Assembly (NCBI GenBank): GCA_016934535.1
Contig: JAFGSQ010000004.1
Coordinates: forward strand, 1 to 43,921
Direction: 5' to 3'
Length of the DNA stretch: 43,921 bases
From: a candidate division WOR-3 bacterium
Lineage (GTDB): Bacteria; SDB-A
Of the stretch, positions 1 through 8,327 are shown piece after piece. A program made the translations under genes and the position numbers. The notes under the pieces were generated by a model that worked only from the letters and a program-made list of their open reading frames with translations, made no database searches and was not told the origin of the DNA. Every line of letters starts with the position of its first letter. Position 1 is the first letter of the stretch.

Positions 1-2
1 GT

Positions 3-77
3 CGCGGGATGGAGCAGTGGTAGCTCGCTGGGCTCATAACCCAGAGGCCGAGGGTTCAAATCCCTCTCCCGCAACCA
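3..77 (+). tRNA. Initiator tRNA-fMet (CAT anticodon)
   Basis: A complete cloverleaf with a CAT anticodon and an encoded 3' CCA. Two hallmarks identify it as the initiator rather than elongator tRNA. The first acceptor pair is a C1 x A72 mismatch (C at position 3, A at 73), and the anticodon stem carries three consecutive G-C pairs next to the loop (ggg...ccc). The remaining acceptor stem pairs perfectly, and the T stem is gaggg/ccctc. It converges on iorB, whose stop codon lies seven bases beyond the CCA. Its promoter lies outside the window. Confidence 0.96.
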
Positions 78-83
78 AAAAAT

Positions 84-671
84 CTAACTGCCTGTTTTCC
101 CCATCTCAAAAGCTTTCATGTTTATTTCGAACGCTTTTTCAGGAAGTCTTTCCCTGACTGCTTTTTCCCAGGATTTTTGAGTGATTTCCGGCATTTTTGA
201 AGATACGGCTCCTATGAGGAAGACGTTCATTGTCCTCATGTCGTTGAGAGTCTGAGCCGCTTCAACCGCATTGACAAACAGAAGGTTTTTTGCCCCGACT
301 ATGGACGTCAGTTTTTCTTTTATGTCGCCGGGATACTCAAAATTGCCGACCGCCACAGGGAGGGGGTCTATCCGCATTTCGTTGACCGCGAGAAACCCCC
401 CATCTTTAAGAAAATGGAGCTGACGCAGTGATTCGAGAAGTTCAAATGAAAGAAGTATATCGGCTTGACCGCAGGTTATTACGGGAGAAAACACTTTTTT
501 TGCGTATTTTACGGAAGAAGTCACGCTTCCGCCTCTTTGTGACATTCCGTGTATTTCACTTTTTTTTACGTCGAATCCGGAATCGAGTGCGGCGAGAGCT
601 ATAATGTCAGCCGCCACAAGAATTCCCTGGCCGCCGACGCCGGCTATCATAATGCTTTTATTCCTGGCCAT
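84..671 (-). CDS. iorB: Indolepyruvate:ferredoxin oxidoreductase, beta subunit (IorB)
   Basis: This is the small subunit of the enzyme that oxidatively decarboxylates aryl 2-oxo acids such as indolepyruvate and phenylpyruvate to aryl-CoA, reducing ferredoxin in the cytoplasm. The N-terminus shows the family's glycine-rich GVGGQGIL motif followed by the conserved HGMSQRGG stretch, both typical of the pyruvate/2-oxoacid oxidoreductase gamma-type domain. The length of 195 residues is normal. I chose the ATG at 671 (MARNKS) rather than the in-frame ATG at 686, because an AAGGAG ribosome site overlaps the upstream ATG and sits seven bases before 671. The gene overlaps the 3' end of iorA by 14 bases, so the two subunits are probably translationally coupled. 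Confidence 0.93.
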   Translation of the reverse strand: MARNKSIMIAGVGGQGILVAADIIALAALDSGFDVKKSEIHGMSQRGGSVTSSVKYAKKVFSPVITCGQADILLSFELLESLRQLHFLKDGGFLAVNEMRIDPLPVAVGNFEYPGDIKEKLTSIVGAKNLLFVNAVEAAQTLNDMRTMNVFLIGAVSSKMPEITQKSWEKAVRERLPEKAFEINMKAFEMGKTGS

Positions 672-2412
672 TTTCGACTCCTTCATTGATTTTTATCGCT
701 TTCTTGGGGCACAAGGAGGCACAGAGTCCGCATCCCGCACAGAACATGGGATTTATGTTGGATTTATTCTCCCTGAAAGATATCGCTGGACAGCCAAGTC
801 CCACGCATATCCTGCAGCCCACGCATTCGTCGTGGTTGACAATGTAAATTTTTCCGTAAGAGCGTTTGGGTACGAGAAAAATGCAGGGTCTCGTGGCGAT
901 TATTACAGATACTCCGTCGTGAGAAAGAGATTTTTCAAAAGCATTTAAAACCGCCGGTATGTCGTGGGGATCAACTTTATGAATATCTTTGACTCCAAGA
1001 CCGATCACCGTCTTTTCTATGTCAATTTTAACGTGGTCGCCGTAGTTGAGCGTTTTTCCTGTTCCCGGATGTCCCTGATGACCTGTCATGGCTGTCGTTG
1101 AATTGTCGAGAATGACGACTATACCGCGGCTCTTGTTGTAGACCATGTTGGCGAGACCTGTCATTCCGCTGTGGAAGAAAGTCGAGTCTCCGATTACCGC
1201 CACTGTTTTTTTGCTCAGTTCGACCGTTTCTGATTTTTCCATTCCGTGGGCGTTGGATATCGAGGCACCCATGCAGACAGTCGTGTCAAGGGCGTTCAAC
1301 GGCGGAAATGCGCCCAGAGTGTAACATCCTATGTCTCCGGTGGCCGGCAGTTTCAGTTTTGATATGGCGTAGAAAACGCCGGTGTGAGGACATCCCGGGC
1401 AAAGGGCGGGAGGACGGGGAGGAAGACCCTGAACAGGAACTTTCAAGGTTTTTTCTTTTTTGAGAGCTTTTTGGAGTTTCTCCTGATCGAGCTCGTCCAC
1501 CATGGGAAATACGTCTTTTCCTATTACTTTAATTCCGGCAGTTTTCAATTCGTTTTCTATGAAAGGATCGTTTTCTTCGACGACATAAACTTTTTTATAT
1601 TTTTTAGTCACTTCTTTTATTACGTCGAGATTGAGAGGCCAGCTCATTCCGATTTTCATGAAGTCCATCTCGGGAAATGCCTCCCTGGCGTAAAAATATG
1701 ATATTCCCGAGGCTATTACGAGAAAATCGGATTTTTTTACGGGTTTTCGGTTGAGTTTGGATTTTCCTGCAAATTCGATCAGCTTTTCTGTCCTTTCTTC
1801 GACGAAAGCATGTCTGACTCTGGCGTGCGTAGGAACTATAATTCTCTTCTTTATGTCTTTTACGTAAACTTTATTTTCATGTTTCTTTTTATCGCCGATT
1901 ATAACTGCTGTTTTTGAGTGACATACGCGGGTTGTCATTCTCATGAGGACCGGCGTGTCGAAATTTTCCGAGATATCAAGCGCTTCAATAACAAAGTCTT
2001 TTGATTCCTGGCTGTCTGATGGTTCGAGACATGGTATTTTAGCGGCTCTCGCGTAGTGTCTGTTGTCCTGTTCGTTCTGAGAGGAATGCATGCCAGGATC
2101 GTCGGCGGTGATTACGACAAAACCGCCTGTTGCGCCTATGTAACTCATTGAAAAGAGGGGGTCGGCGGCTACGTTGAGGCCGACGTGCTTCATGGCGCAA
2201 AGAGCCCTGGCTCCAGCCATCGAAGCACCTGCGGCTACTTCGAGGGCGACTTTCTCGTTGACCGACCATTCTTTATAAATATCGCCGTATTGTGCGATAT
2301 TTTCCATAATTTCAGTGGAGGGTGTTCCCGGGTACGCCGCGGCGACTTTCACGTCGGCTTCGTAAGCTCCTCGGGCTACTGCTTCATTGCCGGACAGAAG
2401 TACTTTTTCCAT
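658..2412 (-). CDS. iorA: Indolepyruvate:ferredoxin oxidoreductase, alpha subunit (IorA)
   Basis: The large catalytic subunit pairs with IorB to form a thiamine-diphosphate, iron-sulfur oxidoreductase for aromatic 2-oxo acids. The N-terminal pyrimidine-binding half contains AAYPGTPSTEI, the C-terminal half has the CPGCPHTGVF and GDSTFFHSG motifs of the ThDP-binding domain, and the last 60 residues hold two ferredoxin-type cysteine clusters (CVGCRICVGLGCP and CAGCGLCASLCP). The length of 584 residues fits the family. The preferred start is the ATG at 2412, placed five bases after a GAGG ribosome site; an in-frame GTG at 2418 overlaps that site. The iorA-iorB order is standard and implies amino-acid fermentation under anaerobic conditions. 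Substrate preference among aromatic 2-oxo acids cannot be read from sequence. Confidence 0.94.
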   Translation of the reverse strand: MEKVLLSGNEAVARGAYEADVKVAAAYPGTPSTEIMENIAQYGDIYKEWSVNEKVALEVAAGASMAGARALCAMKHVGLNVAADPLFSMSYIGATGGFVVITADDPGMHSSQNEQDNRHYARAAKIPCLEPSDSQESKDFVIEALDISENFDTPVLMRMTTRVCHSKTAVIIGDKKKHENKVYVKDIKKRIIVPTHARVRHAFVEERTEKLIEFAGKSKLNRKPVKKSDFLVIASGISYFYAREAFPEMDFMKIGMSWPLNLDVIKEVTKKYKKVYVVEENDPFIENELKTAGIKVIGKDVFPMVDELDQEKLQKALKKEKTLKVPVQGLPPRPPALCPGCPHTGVFYAISKLKLPATGDIGCYTLGAFPPLNALDTTVCMGASISNAHGMEKSETVELSKKTVAVIGDSTFFHSGMTGLANMVYNKSRGIVVILDNSTTAMTGHQGHPGTGKTLNYGDHVKIDIEKTVIGLGVKDIHKVDPHDIPAVLNAFEKSLSHDGVSVIIATRPCIFLVPKRSYGKIYIVNHDECVGCRICVGLGCPAISFRENKSNINPMFCAGCGLCASLCPKKAIKINEGVENGQE

Positions 2413-2525
2413 TTTCACCTCATTCTTGAAGTTTTTTAAAAAATACCACGGAACAGCAGTTTCAGTCGAGGAATTTTTGGGGAGAAAACATTTTTACTTT
2501 AAAAAAAAGTTGATTTTTCAGTCGA

Positions 2526-2531
2526 TATAAT
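2526..2531 (+). promoter_or_regulatory. Possible -10 element upstream of the PorV/PorQ-like gene
   Basis: A perfect TATAAT lies 40 bases before the ATG at 2571, in the 158-base divergent gap between iorA and the barrel gene. No good -35 box is present at 16-18 bases; the best match, TTGATT at 2510, is only ten bases away. It may be an activator-dependent promoter or chance in an AT-rich gap. Confidence 0.35.
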
Positions 2532-2570
2532 GTAGTTAGAAGGAGAATTTCAGCAATTCTGGAGGATGTA

Positions 2571-3488
2571 ATGAAACCGATTATTTTATCTGCAATTTTG
2601 GCCCTCGCGGTTTTTTCGCCGCTTTTTTCAACAGACCCATATTCCGGAGCGGGAACCAGCGGATTCAGTTTTCTTAAAATCACCGGATCTGCTAAATCCG
2701 TAGCTATGGCGAGAACTGGTATAGCAGGAGACGCGTCGTTCGGACTGAATCCGGCTTCGTACTCGAAATCCGGGAAATTTCTGAGCACTTCTTACTGCTA
2801 TCTTATGTTTTCCACTCACACGGGATCTTTTTCGTACACGCACCCTCAATCCTTCGGCATAGTTTCCGGCGGTATCGACTATCTCACTTCTCCGGGAATA
2901 GACAAGACGGACCAGCAAGGCAATATACTCGGGGAGTTCTCATATTCGATAATAATGCCTGGCCTTGCATTCGCTAAAGATTTGTCGGAAAACATAAGCG
3001 CCGGAGCAGAGGTGAAATTTCTTTACAGTTCTGTTGACGAATTCAACGCGGCGGTTTTGTCTTTAGGCGCGGGAGCCATTTACGGTTTTTCAGACATTGA
3101 TGGTTTATCAGCCGGTATAGCGGTTGAAAATCTTGGATTGACGCTCAAAGCATATGACGAGGAAAAAGATCCTTTACCCGTCAAATTCACCGGTGGAATA
3201 TCATTTTCGAGGAATTTTTACACGCTGAACGCCGATTTTTCGAAAGCCTCGGACACGAGATTTATCATAGCTTTTGGAGGCGAAGTCAAGCCTTACAAGA
3301 TGATAGCGTTCAGGGCTGGTTATTCGACAAAAGGGACAGAATATAAAACCGGAGATTCCAACGACCTCATGTCGGGTTTTAGTTTTGGAGCGGGTTTTTT
3401 CATACAAAACCTCTCTCTCGACTATTCATTTGTTCCGATGAAAGATCTCGGATACAGTCACACAATAGGCCTGAACTTCAGTCTGTAA
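2571..3488 (+). CDS. PorV/PorQ-like outer-membrane beta-barrel protein
   Basis: A 305-residue exported protein with an N-terminal signal peptide (hydrophobic through about residue 20) followed by alternating strands typical of an outer-membrane barrel. The segment GSAKSVAMARTGIAGDASFGLNPAS matches the family signature around residues 45-65, in which a conserved Ala/Gly-rich stretch precedes an NPA motif, as in PorV, PorQ and UPF0164 proteins. In type IX secretion systems these FadL-like barrels shuttle or hold cargo at the outer membrane. A second, more canonical member lies at 26474, directly after the PorU-like sortase. A GGAGG ribosome site lies six bases before the ATG. The gene is followed after 19 bases by ppdK, an unexpected partner. 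The family assignment is good; the specific role is inference. Confidence 0.75.
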   Translation: MKPIILSAILALAVFSPLFSTDPYSGAGTSGFSFLKITGSAKSVAMARTGIAGDASFGLNPASYSKSGKFLSTSYCYLMFSTHTGSFSYTHPQSFGIVSGGIDYLTSPGIDKTDQQGNILGEFSYSIIMPGLAFAKDLSENISAGAEVKFLYSSVDEFNAAVLSLGAGAIYGFSDIDGLSAGIAVENLGLTLKAYDEEKDPLPVKFTGGISFSRNFYTLNADFSKASDTRFIIAFGGEVKPYKMIAFRAGYSTKGTEYKTGDSNDLMSGFSFGAGFFIQNLSLDYSFVPMKDLGYSHTIGLNFSL

Positions 3489-3507
3489 TATTTTTAAGGA
3501 GGAATTT

Positions 3508-6500
3508 ATGCCCGCAACCAATCAAACAAAAAAAGTTTCCGAAAAAAACAAACTTATTTATTTTTTCGGCAAAGGCAAAGCCGACGGAAACGCCAAAATG
3601 AAAGAAATACTCGGAGGTAAGGGAGCCAACCTCGCGGAGATGACTAACATAGGACTGCCCGTTCCTCCGGGATTCACAATTTCCACTATAGTATGCAAAC
3701 TTTATTACGAAGCGGGTAAAAAATGGCCCGCCGGTCTTCAGACGGAGATTGAAGAAAATCTTAAAAAACTGGAAAAAGCGACAGGTAAAAGATTCGGAGA
3801 CAATCAGAATCCTCTTCTGATCTCGGTTAGATCCGGCGCGGCTTCTTCAATGCCGGGCATGATGGACACAGTATTGAACATCGGCCTCAACGACGAATCA
3901 CTTGCAGCCATTGCCAGCCTGACAGACAATCCCAGATTTGCGTGGGATTCATACAGGCGCTTCATACAGATGTTCGGCGATGTAGTCATGGGCGTCCCTC
4001 ACTCGGCTTTCGAAGAAGAATTGAAGAGAGTCAAAATCCAGTACGGCAAAAAACTCGACGTCGAACTTACGACCGAAGAATTGAAAGAGACGGTGCAGGG
4101 TTTTAAAAGTATATACAAAAAATTCACAAAAGAAGATTTTCCGAAAAACCCGAAAGATCAGCTCTTCAAGGCGATAAACGCGGTGCTCGAATCCTGGAAC
4201 AACGAAAGAGCAGTTAAATACAGAGAGATTCACGACATCAAACATCTTCTCGGAACCGGAGTAAACGTTCAGGCAATGGTGTTCGGCAACATGGGCGAGA
4301 CGTCTGGAACGGGAGTTTGTTTCACGAGGGATCCGGGAACCGGCGAAAAAGTCATACACGGTGAATTTTTGATGAACGCTCAGGGAGAAGACGTTGTCGC
4401 AGGAATAAGGACTCCTCTGCCTATAGAAGAGCTCGGAAAAATACTGTCTGAAAACTACAACGAGCTTATAAAAATATGCAACAGGCTTGAAAATCATTAC
4501 AAGGACATGCAGGACCTCGAATTCACGATAGAACAGGGCAAGCTTTACATGCTTCAGACGAGAAACGGCAAGAGGAACGGAACGGCCGCAGTAAAGATAG
4601 TCAGCGAAATGGTCTCTGAAAAGCTCATTACCAAACAGGAAGCGCTGATGAGGCTGAACGCCGATTATATTGACCAGCTTCTGCATCCTTCTTTCGCAGA
4701 AGAAGACCTCAAGAAAGCGACCGCTCTCACTAAAGGGCTCCCTGCATCACCGGGAGCGGCAGTGGGACAGGTGGTTTTTACTGCTGTAGACGCGGTTAAA
4801 TGGGCTGAAGAAGGAAAAAGCGTAATCCTCTGCAGAGTCGAAACAAGCCCGGAAGATGTGGCTGGAATGCATAAAGCCAAAGGCATCCTGACTTCAGTAG
4901 GCGGAATGACGAGCCACGCAGCTGTCGTAGCGAGAGGATGGGGAAAATGCTGTGTTGTCGGCGCAGGCGACGTAAACATAAATTACGATGAAAAAACTAT
5001 GAAAATCGGCGGAAAGCTTTTCGTCGAAGGCGACAACATCTCCATTAACGGTTCGACCGGTAATGTTTATGAAGGTTTGATTCCAACGAGATCCACAGCC
5101 ATGTCGGAGGATTTCAAGACGATCATGAAATGGGCCGACGAAGTGAGAAAACTGGGCATAAGAACAAATTCGGATTCACCTGAGGACACAAAAAAAGCGG
5201 TATCTCTCGGAGCGGAAGGAATCGGACTTTGCAGAACCGAACACATGTTTTTTGCCGAAGGCAGGATAAGCGCTTTCAGAAGACTCATACTTTTCGCATA
5301 CGAATCAAAACGCCTCGAGAAATTAATTGATAAAGCGGGAGAGAGCGAACAGATAGAATACCGCAAACAGCACAACTTGTCCTTCACCGAGTACAAAAAG
5401 GCTCTGGATGAGCTCCTGCCTTATCAGAAAAACGACTTTGCCGGTATATTCGAAGCTCTCGAAGGAAGACCGGCGACCATAAGACTTCTCGATCCGCCTC
5501 TTCACGAATTCCTTCCGAAAGACCAAAATGACATGGAGAATCTCGCTTCTGTTACCGGAATGCCTGTTGAAAAGATAAGACAGATATCCGAGGAACTACA
5601 CGAACAGAATCCGATGCTGGGACACAGGGGATGCAGGCTCGGTCTCACATATCCCGAAATATCCGAAATGCAGGTCAGAGCGATAATCGAGGCGGCAATC
5701 GAAGTGAAAAGCAGTAAAAACATAGAAGCTCTTCCGGAGATCATGATACCTCTCGTCGGCGATTACAAGGAGCTTAAGCTTTCGAGAGAGCTCGCTCAGA
5801 AAGTCATAGACAAGGTTTTTCTGGAAAAAGGCCTGAAACAGGGATACATTAAATATCTAATAGGCACGATGATAGAGGTGCCGAGAGCCGCTCTCACTGC
5901 CGACGAAATTGCCGAATACGCTGATTTCTTCTCTTTCGGAACGAACGATTTGACCCAGATGGGATCGGGATTTTCAAGAGACGATGCCGGAAAGTTTCTT
6001 GGTGAATATGTCAGTATGGGAATATACGAAAAAGATCCTTTCCAGACACTCGATAAGACGGGTATTGGTAAAATGATAAGAATAGCCGTCGCGCTCGGAA
6101 GGGAGAAGAAGAAAAACCTGAAAATCGGCATATGCGGGGAACACGGAGGAGATCCTTCATCGATATATTTCTGCGACGAAGTCGGTATGGATTATGTCTC
6201 CTGCTCGCCTATGAGAGTGCCCATAGCGAGACTCGCCGCGGCGCAGGCAGTTTCTGTGAACTCTTCAAAAAAAGCCGAACCGGTGAAAACCAAAAAGACG
6301 GCGGGACCGGTTAGGAAAAAAACAGCGGATAAAGCGCAGAAAAAAGTTTCAAAGAAAAAAACCGCTGCCAGGAAGCAGGCTGGCAAAAAAACCTTAACTA
6401 AAAAGCCCGTCTCCAGGAAGAAGAGCGCGATGAAAATAAAGGTTAAAAAATCTGCCGTCAGAAAACCTTTGGCTGGAAAAAAGACCGCAAAAAAAGCCGT

Positions 6501-6663
6501 TTCGAAAAATCCTGTGATAAAAAAAACGGCGTCCAGAAAGATTTCTACCAAGAGACCTTCAGCCAAAAAGCCTTTGATTAATAAAGCTGCGATAAAAAAG
6601 ACAGGGGTCAAAAAGGGATCTCCCAAAAGGTCAAAATCCGTGAGGACTAAAAAAGGCAGATAA
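3508..6663 (+). CDS. ppdK: Pyruvate, phosphate dikinase with a lysine-rich C-terminal extension
   Basis: PPDK reversibly interconverts pyruvate, ATP and phosphate with PEP, AMP and pyrophosphate. The ATP-grasp N-terminus shows GGKGANLAEMTNIGLPVPPG, the central phosphohistidine domain carries GMTSHAAVVARG with the catalytic His at residue 470, and the C-terminal PEP-binding barrel carries GTNDLTQMGSGFSRDDAG and CGEHGG with the catalytic Cys at 876. The enzyme proper ends near residue 915, about the normal family length. An extra 136 residues follow, containing 45 Lys and 9 Arg but only one Asp and one Glu, rich in KKTA and KKPV-like units and resembling histone H1-like or AlgP-type tails. The tail is in frame with no interruption. 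An AAGGAGG ribosome site precedes the ATG. The catalytic call is secure; the function of the tail is unknown. Confidence 0.97.
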   Translation: MPATNQTKKVSEKNKLIYFFGKGKADGNAKMKEILGGKGANLAEMTNIGLPVPPGFTISTIVCKLYYEAGKKWPAGLQTEIEENLKKLEKATGKRFGDNQNPLLISVRSGAASSMPGMMDTVLNIGLNDESLAAIASLTDNPRFAWDSYRRFIQMFGDVVMGVPHSAFEEELKRVKIQYGKKLDVELTTEELKETVQGFKSIYKKFTKEDFPKNPKDQLFKAINAVLESWNNERAVKYREIHDIKHLLGTGVNVQAMVFGNMGETSGTGVCFTRDPGTGEKVIHGEFLMNAQGEDVVAGIRTPLPIEELGKILSENYNELIKICNRLENHYKDMQDLEFTIEQGKLYMLQTRNGKRNGTAAVKIVSEMVSEKLITKQEALMRLNADYIDQLLHPSFAEEDLKKATALTKGLPASPGAAVGQVVFTAVDAVKWAEEGKSVILCRVETSPEDVAGMHKAKGILTSVGGMTSHAAVVARGWGKCCVVGAGDVNINYDEKTMKIGGKLFVEGDNISINGSTGNVYEGLIPTRSTAMSEDFKTIMKWADEVRKLGIRTNSDSPEDTKKAVSLGAEGIGLCRTEHMFFAEGRISAFRRLILFAYESKRLEKLIDKAGESEQIEYRKQHNLSFTEYKKALDELLPYQKNDFAGIFEALEGRPATIRLLDPPLHEFLPKDQNDMENLASVTGMPVEKIRQISEELHEQNPMLGHRGCRLGLTYPEISEMQVRAIIEAAIEVKSSKNIEALPEIMIPLVGDYKELKLSRELAQKVIDKVFLEKGLKQGYIKYLIGTMIEVPRAALTADEIAEYADFFSFGTNDLTQMGSGFSRDDAGKFLGEYVSMGIYEKDPFQTLDKTGIGKMIRIAVALGREKKKNLKIGICGEHGGDPSSIYFCDEVGMDYVSCSPMRVPIARLAAAQAVSVNSSKKAEPVKTKKTAGPVRKKTADKAQKKVSKKKTAARKQAGKKTLTKKPVSRKKSAMKIKVKKSAVRKPLAGKKTAKKAVSKNPVIKKTASRKISTKRPSAKKPLINKAAIKKTGVKKGSPKRSKSVRTKKGR

Positions 6664-6689
6664 TCTTTATCACGAAAACATGATATCCT

Positions 6690-6713
6690 GCCCGCGGTTT
6701 TAAAACCGCGGGC
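6690..6713 (+). terminator. Perfect 24-base palindrome, probable terminator after ppdK
   Basis: GCCCGCGG TTTTAAAA CCGCGGGC forms an eight-pair GC stem that can extend through the AT-rich centre. It begins 26 bases after the ppdK stop and is followed by TCTTTCTC, a weak U-rich tract. It lies 26 bases before the ugd start. Termination is the simplest reading; the imperfect U tract leaves room for partial readthrough or a protein-binding site. Confidence 0.55.
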
Positions 6714-6739
6714 TCTTTCTCAAAATCAAAGGAGTTCCG

Positions 6740-8113
6740 GTGAGTAGAAAAACACTGACCTGTATAGGAGCCGGTTACGTCGGCGGAGTTACAATGGCTG
6801 TAATAGCCGAGAAGTGCGAGGATTATAAAGTCATTGTGACGGATGTCGACGCCGAAAAGATAAAAAGGTGGAACACCGATGATCTTCCTATTTATGAACC
6901 GGGTCTTCTTGAAACAGTAAAAAAGGCCAGGGGCAGAAATCTTTTTTTCACTGACGATGTCAAATCCGGAATAAGGGATGCTGACATAATATTTGTCTCC
7001 GTCAACACCCCGACGAAAACATTTGGAGAAGGTGCGGGTAAATGCGTCGACCTGCAGTATTGGGAGAAGACCGCGAGGGATATTCTCGAATCTTCCGACC
7101 AAGGAAAAATAGTCGTCGAAAAGAGCACTCTGCCTGTAAAGACCGCCGAAGCCATGAAAAAAATACTGGAATCAAACAAGAAAGGGCTCAAGTATGAAGT
7201 CATTTCCAATCCCGAATTCCTCGCAGAAGGTTCGGCAATAAGAGATCTCGAATTCCCTGACAGGGTGTTGATAGGATCCGCCTCTTCAAATGAAGCCATG
7301 AAGGCGAGGGAAGAAGTTGTCGAGATATACTCGCACTGGGTGCCCAAAGAAAAGATTTTCACGAGCAATATCTGGAGCGCAGAACTGTCGAAACTGATCT
7401 CCAACGCATTTCTCGCCCAGAGAATTTCTTCAATAAATTCCATAACTCCTCTTTGCGAAGCGACGGGAGCAGACATATCCGAAATCTCCCGCGCCGTCGG
7501 CCTGGACACGAGGATTGGCGGTAAATTTTTAATGCCGAGCGTCGGGTTCGGAGGATCATGTTTTAAAAAAGACATTTTGAACCTCGTCTATATCTGTGAG
7601 AATTATTCTCTCAAAGAAACTGCGGAATACTGGGAAAATGTTTTGAGAATAAACGAATATCAGCAGGAAAGGTTTTTCCTGAAAATGCTGGGATCCATGT
7701 TCAACACTATCGCGGGAAAGAAAATCGCAGTCTTCGGTCTCGCTTTCAAAGCCGACACTGACGACACCCGCGAATCACCGGCAATTTACATAGTTAAAAA
7801 ACTTCTTGCCGAAAACGCCGAGGTCACACTTACGGATCCTAAAGCGCTGAGGAATGTTTCGCTGGCGTTTGGAGATGACGTAAATAAAATCAAGTTGACT
7901 GAGGACCCTTACGAAGCGGCTGAAAAAGCGCACGCTATAGCCGTCGTGACAGAGTGGGACTTATATAAAAAGCTCGATTACAAAAAGATTTTCGACAGTA
8001 TGTCCCAGCCCTCATTCATTTTTGACGGAAGAAACATTTTGGACGGACAGAAGCTTTTCGACATTGGATTCAGTTTTTTCTCTTTGGGAAAACCGCCGTT
8101 AATAAGAGATTGA
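6740..8113 (+). CDS. ugd: UDP-glucose 6-dehydrogenase, animal/plant-like type
   Basis: This enzyme oxidises UDP-glucose to UDP-glucuronate with two NAD+, supplying precursors for capsule, LPS or exopolysaccharide. The N-terminal Rossmann fold begins with GAGYVGG at residues 10-16. The central domain has NPEFLAEGSAI and the catalytic cysteine motif GFGGSCFKKD with Cys274, and the C-terminal UDP-binding domain has GLAFKADTDDTRESPA. The 457-residue length and the LNLVYICE stretch after the cysteine resemble eukaryotic-type UGDH more than the shorter E. coli Ugd. The start is a GTG preceded by AAAGGAG. It appears to be a single-gene unit between a hairpin and the htrA promoter. Its product may feed the glycosyltransferases elsewhere in this window. 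Confidence 0.95.
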   Translation: MSRKTLTCIGAGYVGGVTMAVIAEKCEDYKVIVTDVDAEKIKRWNTDDLPIYEPGLLETVKKARGRNLFFTDDVKSGIRDADIIFVSVNTPTKTFGEGAGKCVDLQYWEKTARDILESSDQGKIVVEKSTLPVKTAEAMKKILESNKKGLKYEVISNPEFLAEGSAIRDLEFPDRVLIGSASSNEAMKAREEVVEIYSHWVPKEKIFTSNIWSAELSKLISNAFLAQRISSINSITPLCEATGADISEISRAVGLDTRIGGKFLMPSVGFGGSCFKKDILNLVYICENYSLKETAEYWENVLRINEYQQERFFLKMLGSMFNTIAGKKIAVFGLAFKADTDDTRESPAIYIVKKLLAENAEVTLTDPKALRNVSLAFGDDVNKIKLTEDPYEAAEKAHAIAVVTEWDLYKKLDYKKIFDSMSQPSFIFDGRNILDGQKLFDIGFSFFSLGKPPLIRD

Positions 8114-8236
8114 ACGAATTTTTCCACGGTAACGGTTATTTCCCGGAAACCGCCCTTCCCGCTGTCCATTTTGGGAAAACAGTTAATTATCAAGAAATCT
8201 TTCGTGTATCATTAAACCTAACATTAAAATTCCCGA

Positions 8237-8264
8237 TTGACATTTTTCTCTTTTAGAATATTTT
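8237..8264 (+). promoter_or_regulatory. Putative sigma70-type promoter for htrA
   Basis: TTGACA at 8237-8242 and TATTTT at 8259-8264 are separated by 16 bases. The -35 is a perfect match and the -10 matches four of six positions. It lies about 65 bases upstream of the htrA ATG in a gap of about 210 bases that otherwise shows no gene. Confidence 0.55.
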
Positions 8265-8327
8265 TAGTTTTGAAGGTTTATAACTTAAACATGAGTGTTT
8301 GTGAAGGACCGCCGAAAGGGGCAAAGG

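Noticed and set aside
3949-4686. 245-residue minus-strand open frame within ppdK
   Set aside because: Antisense shadow of a confidently assigned enzyme; its sequence shows no recognisable domain.
6192-6626. 144-residue hydrophobic open frame on the minus strand opposite the PPDK tail
   Set aside because: It is the complement of a lysine-rich region; AAA/AAG reads as TTT/CTT on the other strand and gives a false hydrophobic protein. No ribosome site or signal structure.
8114-8236. Search for a terminator after ugd
   Set aside because: No convincing GC stem with a U tract was found, only short direct ACGGT repeats.
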